A DNA stretch of 64,000 nt from contig NZ_JBHTBQ010000006.1 of the NCBI RefSeq assembly GCF_042664895.1, forward strand, positions 1 to 64,000, in the 5' to 3' direction. How positions within the stretch are numbered: the first letter of the stretch is position 1; the number at the start of each line of letters is the position of its first letter. Below the pieces are notes generated by a model, which did not search any database, was not told where the DNA came from, and saw nothing but the letters and a program-made list of their open reading frames with translations. A program made the translations under genes and the position numbers. Below are positions 26,821 to 35,057 of this stretch, piece after piece. This stretch comes from Iodobacter arcticus. Its GTDB lineage: Bacteria; Pseudomonadota; Gammaproteobacteria; Burkholderiales; Chitinibacteraceae.

Positions 26821-27863
26821 CCTTGCCTATCCATGGCCAACCGCTCTTCGAGCAAGTTCGCCAAGTCCTCAATAGCGCACAGCAGCAAGTACGCCATAGC
26901 ATCAATGATGTCATGGTGCAAAGCTACTGGCAGATTGGCCGTTTGATTGTGGAAGATGAGCAGGGCGGCGCGGTACGGGCCGAGTACGGTAAACAGACGC
27001 TCAAGCAATTGTCGCAGCAGCTCAGTGCTGAATATGGCACAGGCTTTTCACCGCAAAGCCTGTGGAACTTCCGCCAGTTTTACCTAGAGTTCCCAATTCT
27101 CTCCGCAGCGCGGAGAGAATTACGTTGGACGCATTACAAAACCCTGATTCGGATTGCCGACCCGATTGCCCGCGAATGGTATGCCAATGAAGCCGCCAGC
27201 CAAGGCTGGAGCACGCGCGCCCTAGACCGCCAAGTAAGTACCTTGTTTTATGAACGCCTGTTATCCAGCCAAGACCAAGCCGCCGTGCGTAGCGAAGCGG
27301 TGGCGCTGATTGAGCAGCAAGCACCGAACGATCCGCGTGACTTTATCCGTGACCCCTATGTTTTAGAATTCATCGGTGCACAGCCCAGCGCCACGCTCTA
27401 TGAAAAAGAGCTCGAAAGTGGCCTGATTACCCAGTTGCAAACCTTCTTGCTTGAGCTTGGTAAAGGCTTTGCCTTTGTGTCACGACAAAAGCAGCTACGC
27501 GTTGAAGGCGATGATTTTTTTGTCGACCTGGTGTTTTACAACTATCTGCTTAAATGCTTTTTACTGGTCGATTTAAAAGTCGGCAAACTCAGCCACCAAG
27601 ACGTTGGCCAGATGGATATGTATGTGCGGGTGTTTGAAGAGCAATACCGAGGCGAAGGCGACAACCCCACACTCGGCCTGATTTTGTGCTCTGAACGTAA
27701 CGAAGCCGTCGCCAAATACTCCTTACTCGCCGACAGTCAGCAATTATTTGCCAGCCGCTACCAAGCCTACTTGCCGACCGAAGCCGAACTGCAAGCCGAA
27801 TTGCAACGCGACCGTAGCCTACTCGAAAATGCTGACCGCAAAAGCGACGATCAAACGCCCTAA
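26817..27863 (+). CDS. PDDEXK nuclease-domain protein, YhcG/DUF1016 family
   Basis: A 348-residue protein. The N-terminal DUF1016 domain has VMVQSYWQIGRLIVEDEQGG, and SPQSLWNFRQFYLEFP follows. The C-terminal nuclease fold has D237 (FFVDLVFYN) and D252-L-K254 (LLVDLKVGK), matching the D...(D/E)xK catalytic pattern. The gene sits between hsdM and hsdS with an ATGA overlap to hsdM, an arrangement seen for accessory genes in type I restriction loci. Its exact role (restriction partner, defence effector or Holliday-junction-type nuclease) is not established. Confidence 0.88.
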   Translation: MTLPIHGQPLFEQVRQVLNSAQQQVRHSINDVMVQSYWQIGRLIVEDEQGGAVRAEYGKQTLKQLSQQLSAEYGTGFSPQSLWNFRQFYLEFPILSAARRELRWTHYKTLIRIADPIAREWYANEAASQGWSTRALDRQVSTLFYERLLSSQDQAAVRSEAVALIEQQAPNDPRDFIRDPYVLEFIGAQPSATLYEKELESGLITQLQTFLLELGKGFAFVSRQKQLRVEGDDFFVDLVFYNYLLKCFLLVDLKVGKLSHQDVGQMDMYVRVFEEQYRGEGDNPTLGLILCSERNEAVAKYSLLADSQQLFASRYQAYLPTEAELQAELQRDRSLLENADRKSDDQTP

Positions 27864-27902
27864 ACTTTAAAAAAAAGTCGTCAGCCCCGCGTATTTTTAT
27901 CA

Positions 27903-27954
27903 GGGATCCAGCCGCTCTGCTGGATTCCCGCCAAGAGCACGTGGGAATGACGGG
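27903..27954. repeat. Dispersed-type hairpin repeat between yhcG-like gene and hsdS
   Basis: The segment contains ATCCAGC...GCTGGATTCCCG and GTGGGAATGACGGG, the pattern of the widespread intergenic repeat that reads GTCATTCCCGC...GGGAATCCAG. It fills the 183-bp gap before hsdS, whose remaining bases show no gene. Confidence 0.6.
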
Positions 27955-28046
27955 CGACAGGAAGTTAAGATGCAATCTGCCCTTAATAGATTAGTGATGT
28001 ATCAGCTTGCAGCCATTGATCATCATGGCTTAGATGGAAATACCCA

Positions 28047-29777
28047 ATGAAACTCACCGAAGGCTTTAACCTGCTCGCCACCGCCACCGACGGCATCAAG
28101 CGCCTGCGCGAACTGATTTTAACTCTGGCAGTGCAAGGCAAGCTGGTGCCGCAAGATGCGAACGACGAACCTGCCAGCGAGCTGCTCAAGCAAATCCGTG
28201 CTGAGAAAGACCGGCTGATTGCAGAGGGGAAAATCAAAAAAGACAAAATTAAAGAAGTTTCTTTTGATGATGCCCCATATGAGCTACCTGAAAAATGGTC
28301 ATGGACAACTATTAGCGAAATAATCACTTCAATTGGTTCTGGTTGGAGCCCCGCTTGTTTGTCTGAGCCTCAATCCACGGCAGAGCAATGGGCAGTTTTG
28401 AAAACAACTGCCGTGCAGTTGATGGAGTATCAGGCACATCAAAATAAGTTGTTGCCATCAACCTTAGTCCCAAGGCCAGAGATTGAGACGCAAAATGGCG
28501 ATATTTTGATCACTCGAGCGGGGCCAAGAAATCGAGTTGGAATTAGTTGTTTAGTCCAAAATACGCCTCCCAGATTGATGATTTCGGACAAGATTGTTCG
28601 TTTTCATGTGTTGGACGATTTAATAGATGCACAATTTATAGTGCTTTGTTTAAATGCTGGCTGGTCTTATCAGTGCTTAGATGCTGCTAAGAGTGGCATG
28701 GCCGAAAGCCAAGTGAATATATCGCAAGGCGATTTGCGTAATATTCCGGTGCCTTTATGTACTAAGACCGAACAATCCCGCATCGTCGCCAAGGTCGAAG
28801 AGTTGATGGCGCTGTGTGATGCGCTGGAAACGCGCGGCAAGCTGGAGGCCAAGCAACACACCCGCCTCACCGCCACGCTATTTGACGCACTCGCCGCCAG
28901 CGAATCGGCGCATCAGTTGCAAGAAAACTGGACTCGACTGGCGCAGAGTTTCGACCTCATCCTCGATAGACCCGCCGCCGTCGACGCATTCGAACAAACG
29001 CTACTCCAACTCGCCGTGCGCGGACTGCTGGTTGAACAAGACCCCAACGACGAACCCGCCAGCGAACTACTCAAACAAATCCGCGCCGAGAAAGACCGGC
29101 TGATTGCCGAGGGTAAAATCAAAAAAGACAAACCACTCCCCTCCATCACCGACGAAGAAAAACCATTCAACCTGCCGCAGGGGTGGGAGTGGGTGAGATT
29201 TGGTGATATTGCGAGCATTTCAAGTGGGGTAACGCTAGGTCGAAAAACAGCTATACCAGACCCAATATTATTACCGTATTTGCGTGTGGCGAATGTTCAA
29301 CGCTGGAAATTAGTACTTCATGATGTCAAAGAACTAATTATTGATGAATCTGAGCTTGAAAGGTTTTCGCTGAAGCATGGCGACTTGCTAATCACTGAGG
29401 GGGGTGATTGGGATAAGGTTGGGCGAACTTGTGTTTGGGAAGAAAATTTGCCCACGTGCTTGCATCAGAACCATGTCTTTAAAGTTCGTGCGACATACTC
29501 TGAATGGAATTACCGTTGGGCTGAGTTGTACTTAAATTCAAATGATGCGCGAGCGTACTTTGCTTCATCAGCGAAGCAAACAACCAACTTGGCTTCAATC
29601 AATATGACGCAGTTAAAAAACTGCTTATTTCCGATGCCACCCTTGGCAGTTCAATCCCGCATCATAGCCCGCGTCGAAGCGCTACGCGCCCTCTGCACCG
29701 ACCTACGCCAGCGCCTCACTGCCAGCCAGAAATCCCTTACCCACCTCGCTGAAACCTTAGTGGAGCAAGCAGCATGA
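28047..29777 (+). CDS. hsdS: Type I specificity subunit HsdS
   Basis: A 576-residue DNA-recognition subunit. Two target-recognition domains (about 70-240 and 365-545) sit between conserved helical spacers. The spacer after the N-terminus (about 38-67) and the central one (about 334-362) share an identical 29-residue stretch (NDEPASELLKQIRAEKDR and onward to KKDK). Each TRD begins with LP..W.W and ends with a QSRI- or EQSRI-type segment, as in HsdS. The TRD DNA is visibly more AT-rich than the spacers, a common sign of domain exchange. The target sequence cannot be read from the protein. Confidence 0.94.
   Translation: MKLTEGFNLLATATDGIKRLRELILTLAVQGKLVPQDANDEPASELLKQIRAEKDRLIAEGKIKKDKIKEVSFDDAPYELPEKWSWTTISEIITSIGSGWSPACLSEPQSTAEQWAVLKTTAVQLMEYQAHQNKLLPSTLVPRPEIETQNGDILITRAGPRNRVGISCLVQNTPPRLMISDKIVRFHVLDDLIDAQFIVLCLNAGWSYQCLDAAKSGMAESQVNISQGDLRNIPVPLCTKTEQSRIVAKVEELMALCDALETRGKLEAKQHTRLTATLFDALAASESAHQLQENWTRLAQSFDLILDRPAAVDAFEQTLLQLAVRGLLVEQDPNDEPASELLKQIRAEKDRLIAEGKIKKDKPLPSITDEEKPFNLPQGWEWVRFGDIASISSGVTLGRKTAIPDPILLPYLRVANVQRWKLVLHDVKELIIDESELERFSLKHGDLLITEGGDWDKVGRTCVWEENLPTCLHQNHVFKVRATYSEWNYRWAELYLNSNDARAYFASSAKQTTNLASINMTQLKNCLFPMPPLAVQSRIIARVEALRALCTDLRQRLTASQKSLTHLAETLVEQAA
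28161..28247 (+). repeat. HsdS spacer repeat, first copy
   Basis: An 87-bp segment encoding 29 residues, repeated at 29046-29132. The two copies differ at 8 of 87 positions by my count, all silent. Confidence 0.85.
29046..29132 (+). repeat. HsdS spacer repeat, second copy
   Basis: Direct repeat of 28161-28247 in the same frame, 885 bp downstream. The longest unbroken identity is about 20 bp around the RAEKDRLIA codons. Confidence 0.85.
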
Positions 29778-30778
29778 GCGAGCTAATTCTGTACTGCACC
29801 GAAGATGGGCAAACCCAATTCAATTTACGCACAGAACATGGCACTGTCTGGCTGACACAAGCTGAAATTGCCGAGCTATTTCAAATTAGCCCACAAGCAG
29901 TGACCCAGCATATTCGGGCTATTTACCTAGAAACAGAGTTACTCCCACAGGCAACTTGTAAAGAAGACTTACAAGTTCGATCCGAGGGTAAGCGCCAAGT
30001 TAAACGCAGCCTAAAATCTTACAATCTGGAAATTATACTGGCCGTGGGTTACCGCGTTCGTTCGCCGCGTGGTACCGAGTTTCGTCAGTGGGCCACCCGC
30101 CATTTAACTGAGTATTTGGTCAAAGGCTTCATCATGGACGATGAGCGCCTTAAAAACCCCGGTGGCTGGGATTATTTTGATGAATTACTGGCACGTATTC
30201 GCGAGATTCGTGCATCGGAAAAACGCTTTTACCAGAAAGTACGCGATCTTTTTGCACTTAGCATCGATTATCAGGATCAGGGGCAGCAAGCTCAGCTTTT
30301 TTTCGCCGAAGTGCAAAATAAGCTGTTATATGCTGTTACCCGTCAAACCGCAGCCGAGCTGGTCATCGCCCGCGCTGATCCAATGCAAGCAAACATGGCA
30401 CTCACCTCTTGGACCGGAAGCCGTGTACGCAAAGCGGATGTAATCATTGCCAAAAATTATCTGAGCAGCGACGAAATTGATTCACTGAACCGCCTTGTTG
30501 TTATTTTTCTTGAGCAGGCCGAATTACGAATTAAAGACCGTAAGCAACTAACACTCGACTTTTGGCGTAACAATGTCGATCGCTTACTGGAATTCAATGA
30601 TCGCCCTATTCTGCAAGGCACAGGCTCGGTAAGCCACGCGGCTATGAAAACCATTGCTCGCGAGCGATATGACGTTTTTGATATTCAGCGTCGGCAACAA
30701 GAGGCGCATAAAGCAGATACAGACGATCTGAAGGAGCTAGAAACCTTGGAACAGCAGCTGAATAAAAGGACAAAATAA
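29774..30778 (+). CDS. rhuM: RhuM family protein
   Basis: A 334-residue protein. The N-terminal segment (about 18-60) has the family core TVWLTQAEIAELF and QAVTQHIRAIYLETEL, then LKSYNLEIILAVGYRVRSPRGTEFRQWA. The C-terminal part has charged helices ending in a Glu/Gln-rich tail. RhuM was named from a Salmonella pathogenicity island and is often encoded beside restriction or toxin-type defence genes; its biochemical role is unknown. It overlaps hsdS by 4 bp, so it belongs to the restriction operon. Confidence 0.9.
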   Translation: MSELILYCTEDGQTQFNLRTEHGTVWLTQAEIAELFQISPQAVTQHIRAIYLETELLPQATCKEDLQVRSEGKRQVKRSLKSYNLEIILAVGYRVRSPRGTEFRQWATRHLTEYLVKGFIMDDERLKNPGGWDYFDELLARIREIRASEKRFYQKVRDLFALSIDYQDQGQQAQLFFAEVQNKLLYAVTRQTAAELVIARADPMQANMALTSWTGSRVRKADVIIAKNYLSSDEIDSLNRLVVIFLEQAELRIKDRKQLTLDFWRNNVDRLLEFNDRPILQGTGSVSHAAMKTIARERYDVFDIQRRQQEAHKADTDDLKELETLEQQLNKRTK

Positions 30779-30817
30779 TCATAGAGGCGGTATAAAAATA
30801 CCGCCTCTATGATTTTT
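30777..30817. terminator. Terminator between rhuM and ychF, usable from both sides
   Basis: A 17-bp perfect stem (AATCATAGAGGCGGTAT with its complement) closes on AAAA. TTTATT follows on the plus strand, and on the minus strand the stem is followed by ATTTTG. It ends the restriction operon right at the rhuM stop and may also end ychF. Confidence 0.88.
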
Positions 30818-30856
30818 ATTACACGGCGTCGCTTAATAAGAACCCTGTGAGCACAA

Positions 30857-31948
30857 TTAAACGTTGAACAAGAAATTCAATACATCGCCGTCTTTCACTA
30901 CGTATTCTTTCCCTTCTGCACGCATCTTGCCCGCTTCTTTTGCGCCTTGTTCACCCTTGTATTGGATGAAATCATCAAAAGCGATGGTTTGGGCGCGGAT
31001 AAAGCCGCGTTCGAAGTCGGTGTGGATCACGCCAGCGGCTTGTGGGCCGGTGTCGCCTTTGTGGATGGTCCAAGCACGTACTTCTTTTACGCCAGCGGTA
31101 AAGTAGGTTTGCAGGCCGAGTAAATCGTAACCAACGCGAATCAGGCGATTTAAGCCTGGCTCTTCTAGGCCCAGCTCGGCGAGGAATTCTTGCTTATCGG
31201 CGTCATCCAGCTCGGCGATTTCGGCTTCGATGGCAGCACATACAGCTACAACCGGTGCGCCCTCTAGAGCGGCATGGGCAACTAGGCGATCGAGTAGCGG
31301 ATTATTTTTGAAACCATCTTCGGCCACATTGGCCACGTACATGGCTGGCTTGATGGTCATCAGGCAGAGCGATTTAATCGCCAAAACTTCGTCATCACTC
31401 AGACCAGCCGAGCGTGCTGGCTTGCCATCATTTAGCAATGGGATAAGCTTTTCTAATACCGCCACCATTTGAATGGCTTCTTTGTCACCTGCGCGGGCTT
31501 TTTTGCTATCGCGGGTAAATACTTTTTCTGCAGTGGCCAAATCGGCCAGTGCCAGCTCGATACCGATGGTTTCGATATCGGCGATGGGGTCTACACGGCC
31601 ATTCACGTGAATAACGTTATCGTCTTCAAAGCAGCGAACCACGTTCACAATCGCGTCGGTTTCGCGAATGTTGGCGAGGAACTTGTTACCCAAGCCTTCA
31701 CCCTTAGACGCGCCAGCCACAAGGCCCGCGATATCCACGAATTCTACGATCGCGGATTGGATTTTCTGTGGTTTTACAATTTCAGCTAGCTGAGCGAGAC
31801 GCACATCCGGTACTTCAACGATGCCGACGTTAGGCTCGATGGTGCAAAAAGGATAGTTTTCAGCCGCAATACCGGCCTTGGTCAGTGCATTAAACAGGGT
31901 CGATTTACCGACATTAGGCAGGCCAACGATGCCGCATTTGAGACTCAT
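30857..31948 (-). CDS. ychF: YchF/OLA1-type ATPase
   Basis: A 363-residue ribosome-associated P-loop protein. It has GLPNVGKST in the nucleotide site, NVAED in place of the GTP-specific NKxD motif (consistent with ATP use), a coiled region, and a C-terminal TGS domain (about 280-363) ending DGDVLNFLFNV. ATG at 31948 has AAGGAT just upstream and gives the standard length; six extra codons upstream are unlikely. Confidence 0.96.
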   Translation of the reverse strand: MSLKCGIVGLPNVGKSTLFNALTKAGIAAENYPFCTIEPNVGIVEVPDVRLAQLAEIVKPQKIQSAIVEFVDIAGLVAGASKGEGLGNKFLANIRETDAIVNVVRCFEDDNVIHVNGRVDPIADIETIGIELALADLATAEKVFTRDSKKARAGDKEAIQMVAVLEKLIPLLNDGKPARSAGLSDDEVLAIKSLCLMTIKPAMYVANVAEDGFKNNPLLDRLVAHAALEGAPVVAVCAAIEAEIAELDDADKQEFLAELGLEEPGLNRLIRVGYDLLGLQTYFTAGVKEVRAWTIHKGDTGPQAAGVIHTDFERGFIRAQTIAFDDFIQYKGEQGAKEAGKMRAEGKEYVVKDGDVLNFLFNV

Positions 31949-32155
31949 ATCATCCTTTCGCCGCAAATCGCGGCCAACATATACTTTAAAAGCGGGATTT
32001 TACCCGATTGTGATCGCCACCGCTTCCACCCTGCACAAATCCCACAGTCAAACGAGGGTTAATTGCTCGTACGCAGTGGGAAAACCTAGGTCTTGAACCA
32101 CGGAGGCCACGCCCTATAAGCATCACTAAAGCTAATGTCATGCATTGCATCTTTT

Positions 32156-32226
32156 GTAGGGCGGGTGAAACCCGCCAGCCTTTGGCATGAAATGCGACAG
32201 AAAACGGCGGGTTTCACCCGCCCTAC
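32156..32226. repeat. REPIN-like inverted pair upstream of the pseudouridine synthase gene
   Basis: Arms at 32156-32176 and 32206-32226 are identical to those at 22175-22242, with an unrelated 29-bp centre. It lies in the 437-bp gene-free stretch 31949-32385, which otherwise shows only the likely ychF promoter side and no open frame I trust. Confidence 0.88.
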
Positions 32227-32385
32227 GATAATGCGAAATTTGTATCTGTGTGGACGACTATGATAAATACCTGACTTGATACGTATAAGCACGGAGAAAA
32301 ACTTGCCCAATCTACAAATGCTAAGGTTCCTTTCCCTGCCCCCGCCCCGTAAACTGCAGCTCCTTTGCCTTTTATTGCCCCGCTC

Positions 32386-33294
32386 ATGAGTAAACGCCGT
32401 ACTTCTCCCCTGCCGCATCGCGATGGTATTGCCCCGAGTTTTTTGCAGCTGCCTGCCGGACAATGGCCTGATTTGCTGACGTTTTTAATCACCCGCTTTC
32501 CACATATGCCTGCCGAAATTTTGCGTGGGCGTTTAGAGCGCGGCGAGATCGTCGATCATCAGGGCGAAGTGTTGAATGTTGCGAGTAGCTATCAGCCTAA
32601 TGGCCGGATTTGGTATTACCGCGAAGTGCCCGAAGAAACGCCGGTGCCTTTTGCGGAGCATATTTTGTATCAGGATGAACGCTTGCTAGTGGCGGATAAG
32701 CCACATTTTTTGGCCTGCATTCCGGCTGGGCGTTATTTACAAGAAACGCTGCTAACCCGATTACGTAAGTCGCTAGGTGCGCCCGACATTGCGCCAATTC
32801 ATCGCTTAGATAGGGAAACAGCAGGGATTATGTTGTTCAGCCTCGACCCAGCCTGCCGCGCTGGCTACCACGCGCTGTTTTCAGAGCGGGATGTGGCAAA
32901 GGAATACGAGGCAATCGCGCCTTTTCGCGCTGATTTGGATCTACCCCGTGTGCATCGCAGCTTTATGCAGGAGCAACAGGGCATGTTCACCATGGAAGAA
33001 GCGCTAGGGGAACCCAATAGCGAAACCTATATCGAGCTGATTGAGCAACGCGGCGCTTGGGCGCGTTATCGCCTTAAGCCGCATACCGGCAAGAAACACC
33101 AGCTACGCACCCATTTAAGTGCGCTTGGCGTGCCGATTTTAAATGACCCTTGGTATCCCGAATTACTGCCCGAAAAAGGCGATGACTTCAGCCGCCCTCT
33201 GCAATTATTAGCGCGGGCCATTGAGTTTGTTGATCCGTTTACGGGAGAGAACAGGCGCTTTGAAAGCCAGCGGGAACTGTGCTGGCCTGAATAG
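32386..33294 (+). CDS. RluA-family 23S/tRNA pseudouridine synthase
   Basis: A 302-residue enzyme of the RluA group. It contains an N-terminal S4-like segment (FPHMPAEILRGRLERGEIVDHQG), the catalytic motif HRLDRETAGIMLF with the nucleophilic Asp, and the C-terminal HQLRTHLSALGVPILND motif. It probably isomerises one uridine in rRNA or tRNA; the exact target is not readable. ATG at 32386 is preferred to a TTG at 32365, although neither has a clear ribosome site. Confidence 0.9.
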   Translation: MSKRRTSPLPHRDGIAPSFLQLPAGQWPDLLTFLITRFPHMPAEILRGRLERGEIVDHQGEVLNVASSYQPNGRIWYYREVPEETPVPFAEHILYQDERLLVADKPHFLACIPAGRYLQETLLTRLRKSLGAPDIAPIHRLDRETAGIMLFSLDPACRAGYHALFSERDVAKEYEAIAPFRADLDLPRVHRSFMQEQQGMFTMEEALGEPNSETYIELIEQRGAWARYRLKPHTGKKHQLRTHLSALGVPILNDPWYPELLPEKGDDFSRPLQLLARAIEFVDPFTGENRRFESQRELCWPE

Positions 33295-33327
33295 AAGTTG
33301 ATCTAAAAGGCATCGCTTGATGCATGC

Positions 33328-33398
33328 GTAGGGCGGGTGAAACCCGCCAGATTTGAACATAAAAGGCTATAAAAAGCGGCGGGTTTCACCCGCCCTAC
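33328..33398. repeat. REPIN-like inverted pair between the pseudouridine synthase gene and glmU
   Basis: Arms at 33328-33348 and 33378-33398 are identical to the other copies; the 29-bp centre differs. It separates two convergent genes and could contribute to transcript ends, although no T-run is present. Confidence 0.88.
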
Positions 33399-33429
33399 GA
33401 TGATTTAATACTTGCAAGCGCCCAAAGAG

Positions 33430-34797
33430 TTACTTCTTTACCGGCCGCTGCCAGCCATAAATCGTCACCTGCTTGGCCCGTGCCACAGTCAGCTCGCCAG
33501 CCGGTGCATTTTTGCTGATCACCGATCCTGCGCCTGTGGTTGCGCCTGTCCCAATCGTGACGGGTGCTACCAGCACATTATTCGAGCCGATGCGCACTTC
33601 GTCTTCAATCACGGTGCGAAATTTATTCACGCCGTCGTAATTAGCCGTAATCGTACCCGCACCTACATTCACCTTGCTGCCCATAGTGGTGTCGCCGATA
33701 TAGCTCAGGTGGTTTACTTTTGAGCCTTTACCAATAGTGGCTTTTTTGATTTCTACAAAGTTGCCAATATGCACATCGTCGGCCAGCTCGGCACCGGGGC
33801 GCAGACGGGCAAACGGGCCGATCAGATTACCCTTACCCACGACCGCGTTTTCCAGATGACTGAATGGGTGAATAATGGTGTCGTCGTTAATCGTTACATT
33901 CTTTAAAACACAATTTGCACCGACTTTTACGTTTTCACCCAGAATCACTTCGCCTTCAAATACGCAATTCACGTCGATAATCACATCCATACCATGACGC
34001 AGCGTACCACGTACATCAATACGTGCCGGATCGATCAGGCTTACACCCGCCAGCAAGAGGGATTGGGCAATCTCGGCCTGATGAATACGCTCCAGCTGGG
34101 CCAATTGCACCTTATTATTAATCCCTTCGGCCTCCCAATGGTCTTGCGGGTGCACGGTGGCAATCTCAATACCATCACGCACAGCCAAGGCAATCAAATC
34201 GGTAGCGTAATATTCGCCTTGGGCATTGTCATTTTTAAGCTCGGAGAGCCAGCCAGCCAGCTTGGCTGTTGGCAGCACTAAAATTCCGGTATTCATTTCT
34301 TTAATGGCGGCTTGCTCAGGGCTTGCGTCTTTTTGCTCAACGATGCAGGTCACCTTACCCTCTGCATCGCGAACAATACGGCCATAGCCGGTGGCATCGT
34401 CCAGGATATCCGTCAGGATCCCTAATTTACCCTGGCTGCTTGCTGCTAACAGCGCTTGCAGCGTAGCTAAACGAGTTAAAGGCACATCGCCGTATAGCAT
34501 CAGCGTGGTTTCACCCTGCAAATGCGGCAAAGCCTGCGCCAACGCGTGACCCGTGCCCAACTGCTCGGCCTGATGTGCCCAAGCTAGATCTTTGCTACCT
34601 AACAGCTCTTCTTGTACCTGCTGGCCACCATGGCCATAAACCACCACCAGCTTGCTCGGTTTTAAATGTCGTGCAGTATCAAGCACATGCCCCAACAGCG
34701 GCTTGCCCGCCAAGCGATGCAAAACCTTAGGCATTTTGGAGTACATACGCTTGCCTTGGCCGGCAGCGAGAACAACTACATCAAGCAAAGCGCTCAT
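33430..34797 (-). CDS. glmU: Bifunctional GlcNAc-1-P uridyltransferase / GlcN-1-P acetyltransferase
   Basis: A 455-residue enzyme making UDP-GlcNAc for peptidoglycan and LPS. The N-terminal pyrophosphorylase starts VVLAAGQGKRMYSKMPKVLH and contains MLYGDVPLT. The C-terminal left-handed beta-helix has hexapeptide repeats (LIGPFARLRPGAEL, NFVEIKKATIGKGSKVNHL) with the acetyl-transfer His and the YIGDTTMGSKVNVGAGT segment. Both active sites look intact. Confidence 0.97.
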   Translation of the reverse strand: MSALLDVVVLAAGQGKRMYSKMPKVLHRLAGKPLLGHVLDTARHLKPSKLVVVYGHGGQQVQEELLGSKDLAWAHQAEQLGTGHALAQALPHLQGETTLMLYGDVPLTRLATLQALLAASSQGKLGILTDILDDATGYGRIVRDAEGKVTCIVEQKDASPEQAAIKEMNTGILVLPTAKLAGWLSELKNDNAQGEYYATDLIALAVRDGIEIATVHPQDHWEAEGINNKVQLAQLERIHQAEIAQSLLLAGVSLIDPARIDVRGTLRHGMDVIIDVNCVFEGEVILGENVKVGANCVLKNVTINDDTIIHPFSHLENAVVGKGNLIGPFARLRPGAELADDVHIGNFVEIKKATIGKGSKVNHLSYIGDTTMGSKVNVGAGTITANYDGVNKFRTVIEDEVRIGSNNVLVAPVTIGTGATTGAGSVISKNAPAGELTVARAKQVTIYGWQRPVKK

Positions 34798-34975
34798 ACG
34801 ACAAGACCTAGTAAGCTAAAAGACATTATTTTAACCCTTTTTTCGCTACAAACCCGCGTCAATGCGTAATGCGAACACTTTAGACAATCTATTTGGAGTG
34901 CTCACAAGAGCAAATAGTACTCATCCTCTAGAGGCATCCTTTAGGACAAGAAACAGAAAAAAAGCCGATTCTTCT

Positions 34976-35046
34976 TAGGGTGTGCCATTCGTTTTTCTTG
35001 CGCACCGGCTATCGGTGCGTAACGACTTCGTCGTTTCACACCCTAC
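34976..35046. repeat. Second-type dispersed hairpin (TAGGGTGTG...CACACCCTA)
   Basis: Terminal TAGGGTGTG and CACACCCTA enclose CGCACCGG/CGGTGCG and AACGACTTCGTCGTT hairpins. A related element lies at 47181-47245 with the same ends and an AACGACTACATCGTT centre. It lies downstream of the M32 peptidase gene in a 260-bp gap with no gene. Confidence 0.7.
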
Positions 35047-35057
35047 AAAAGACCTTA

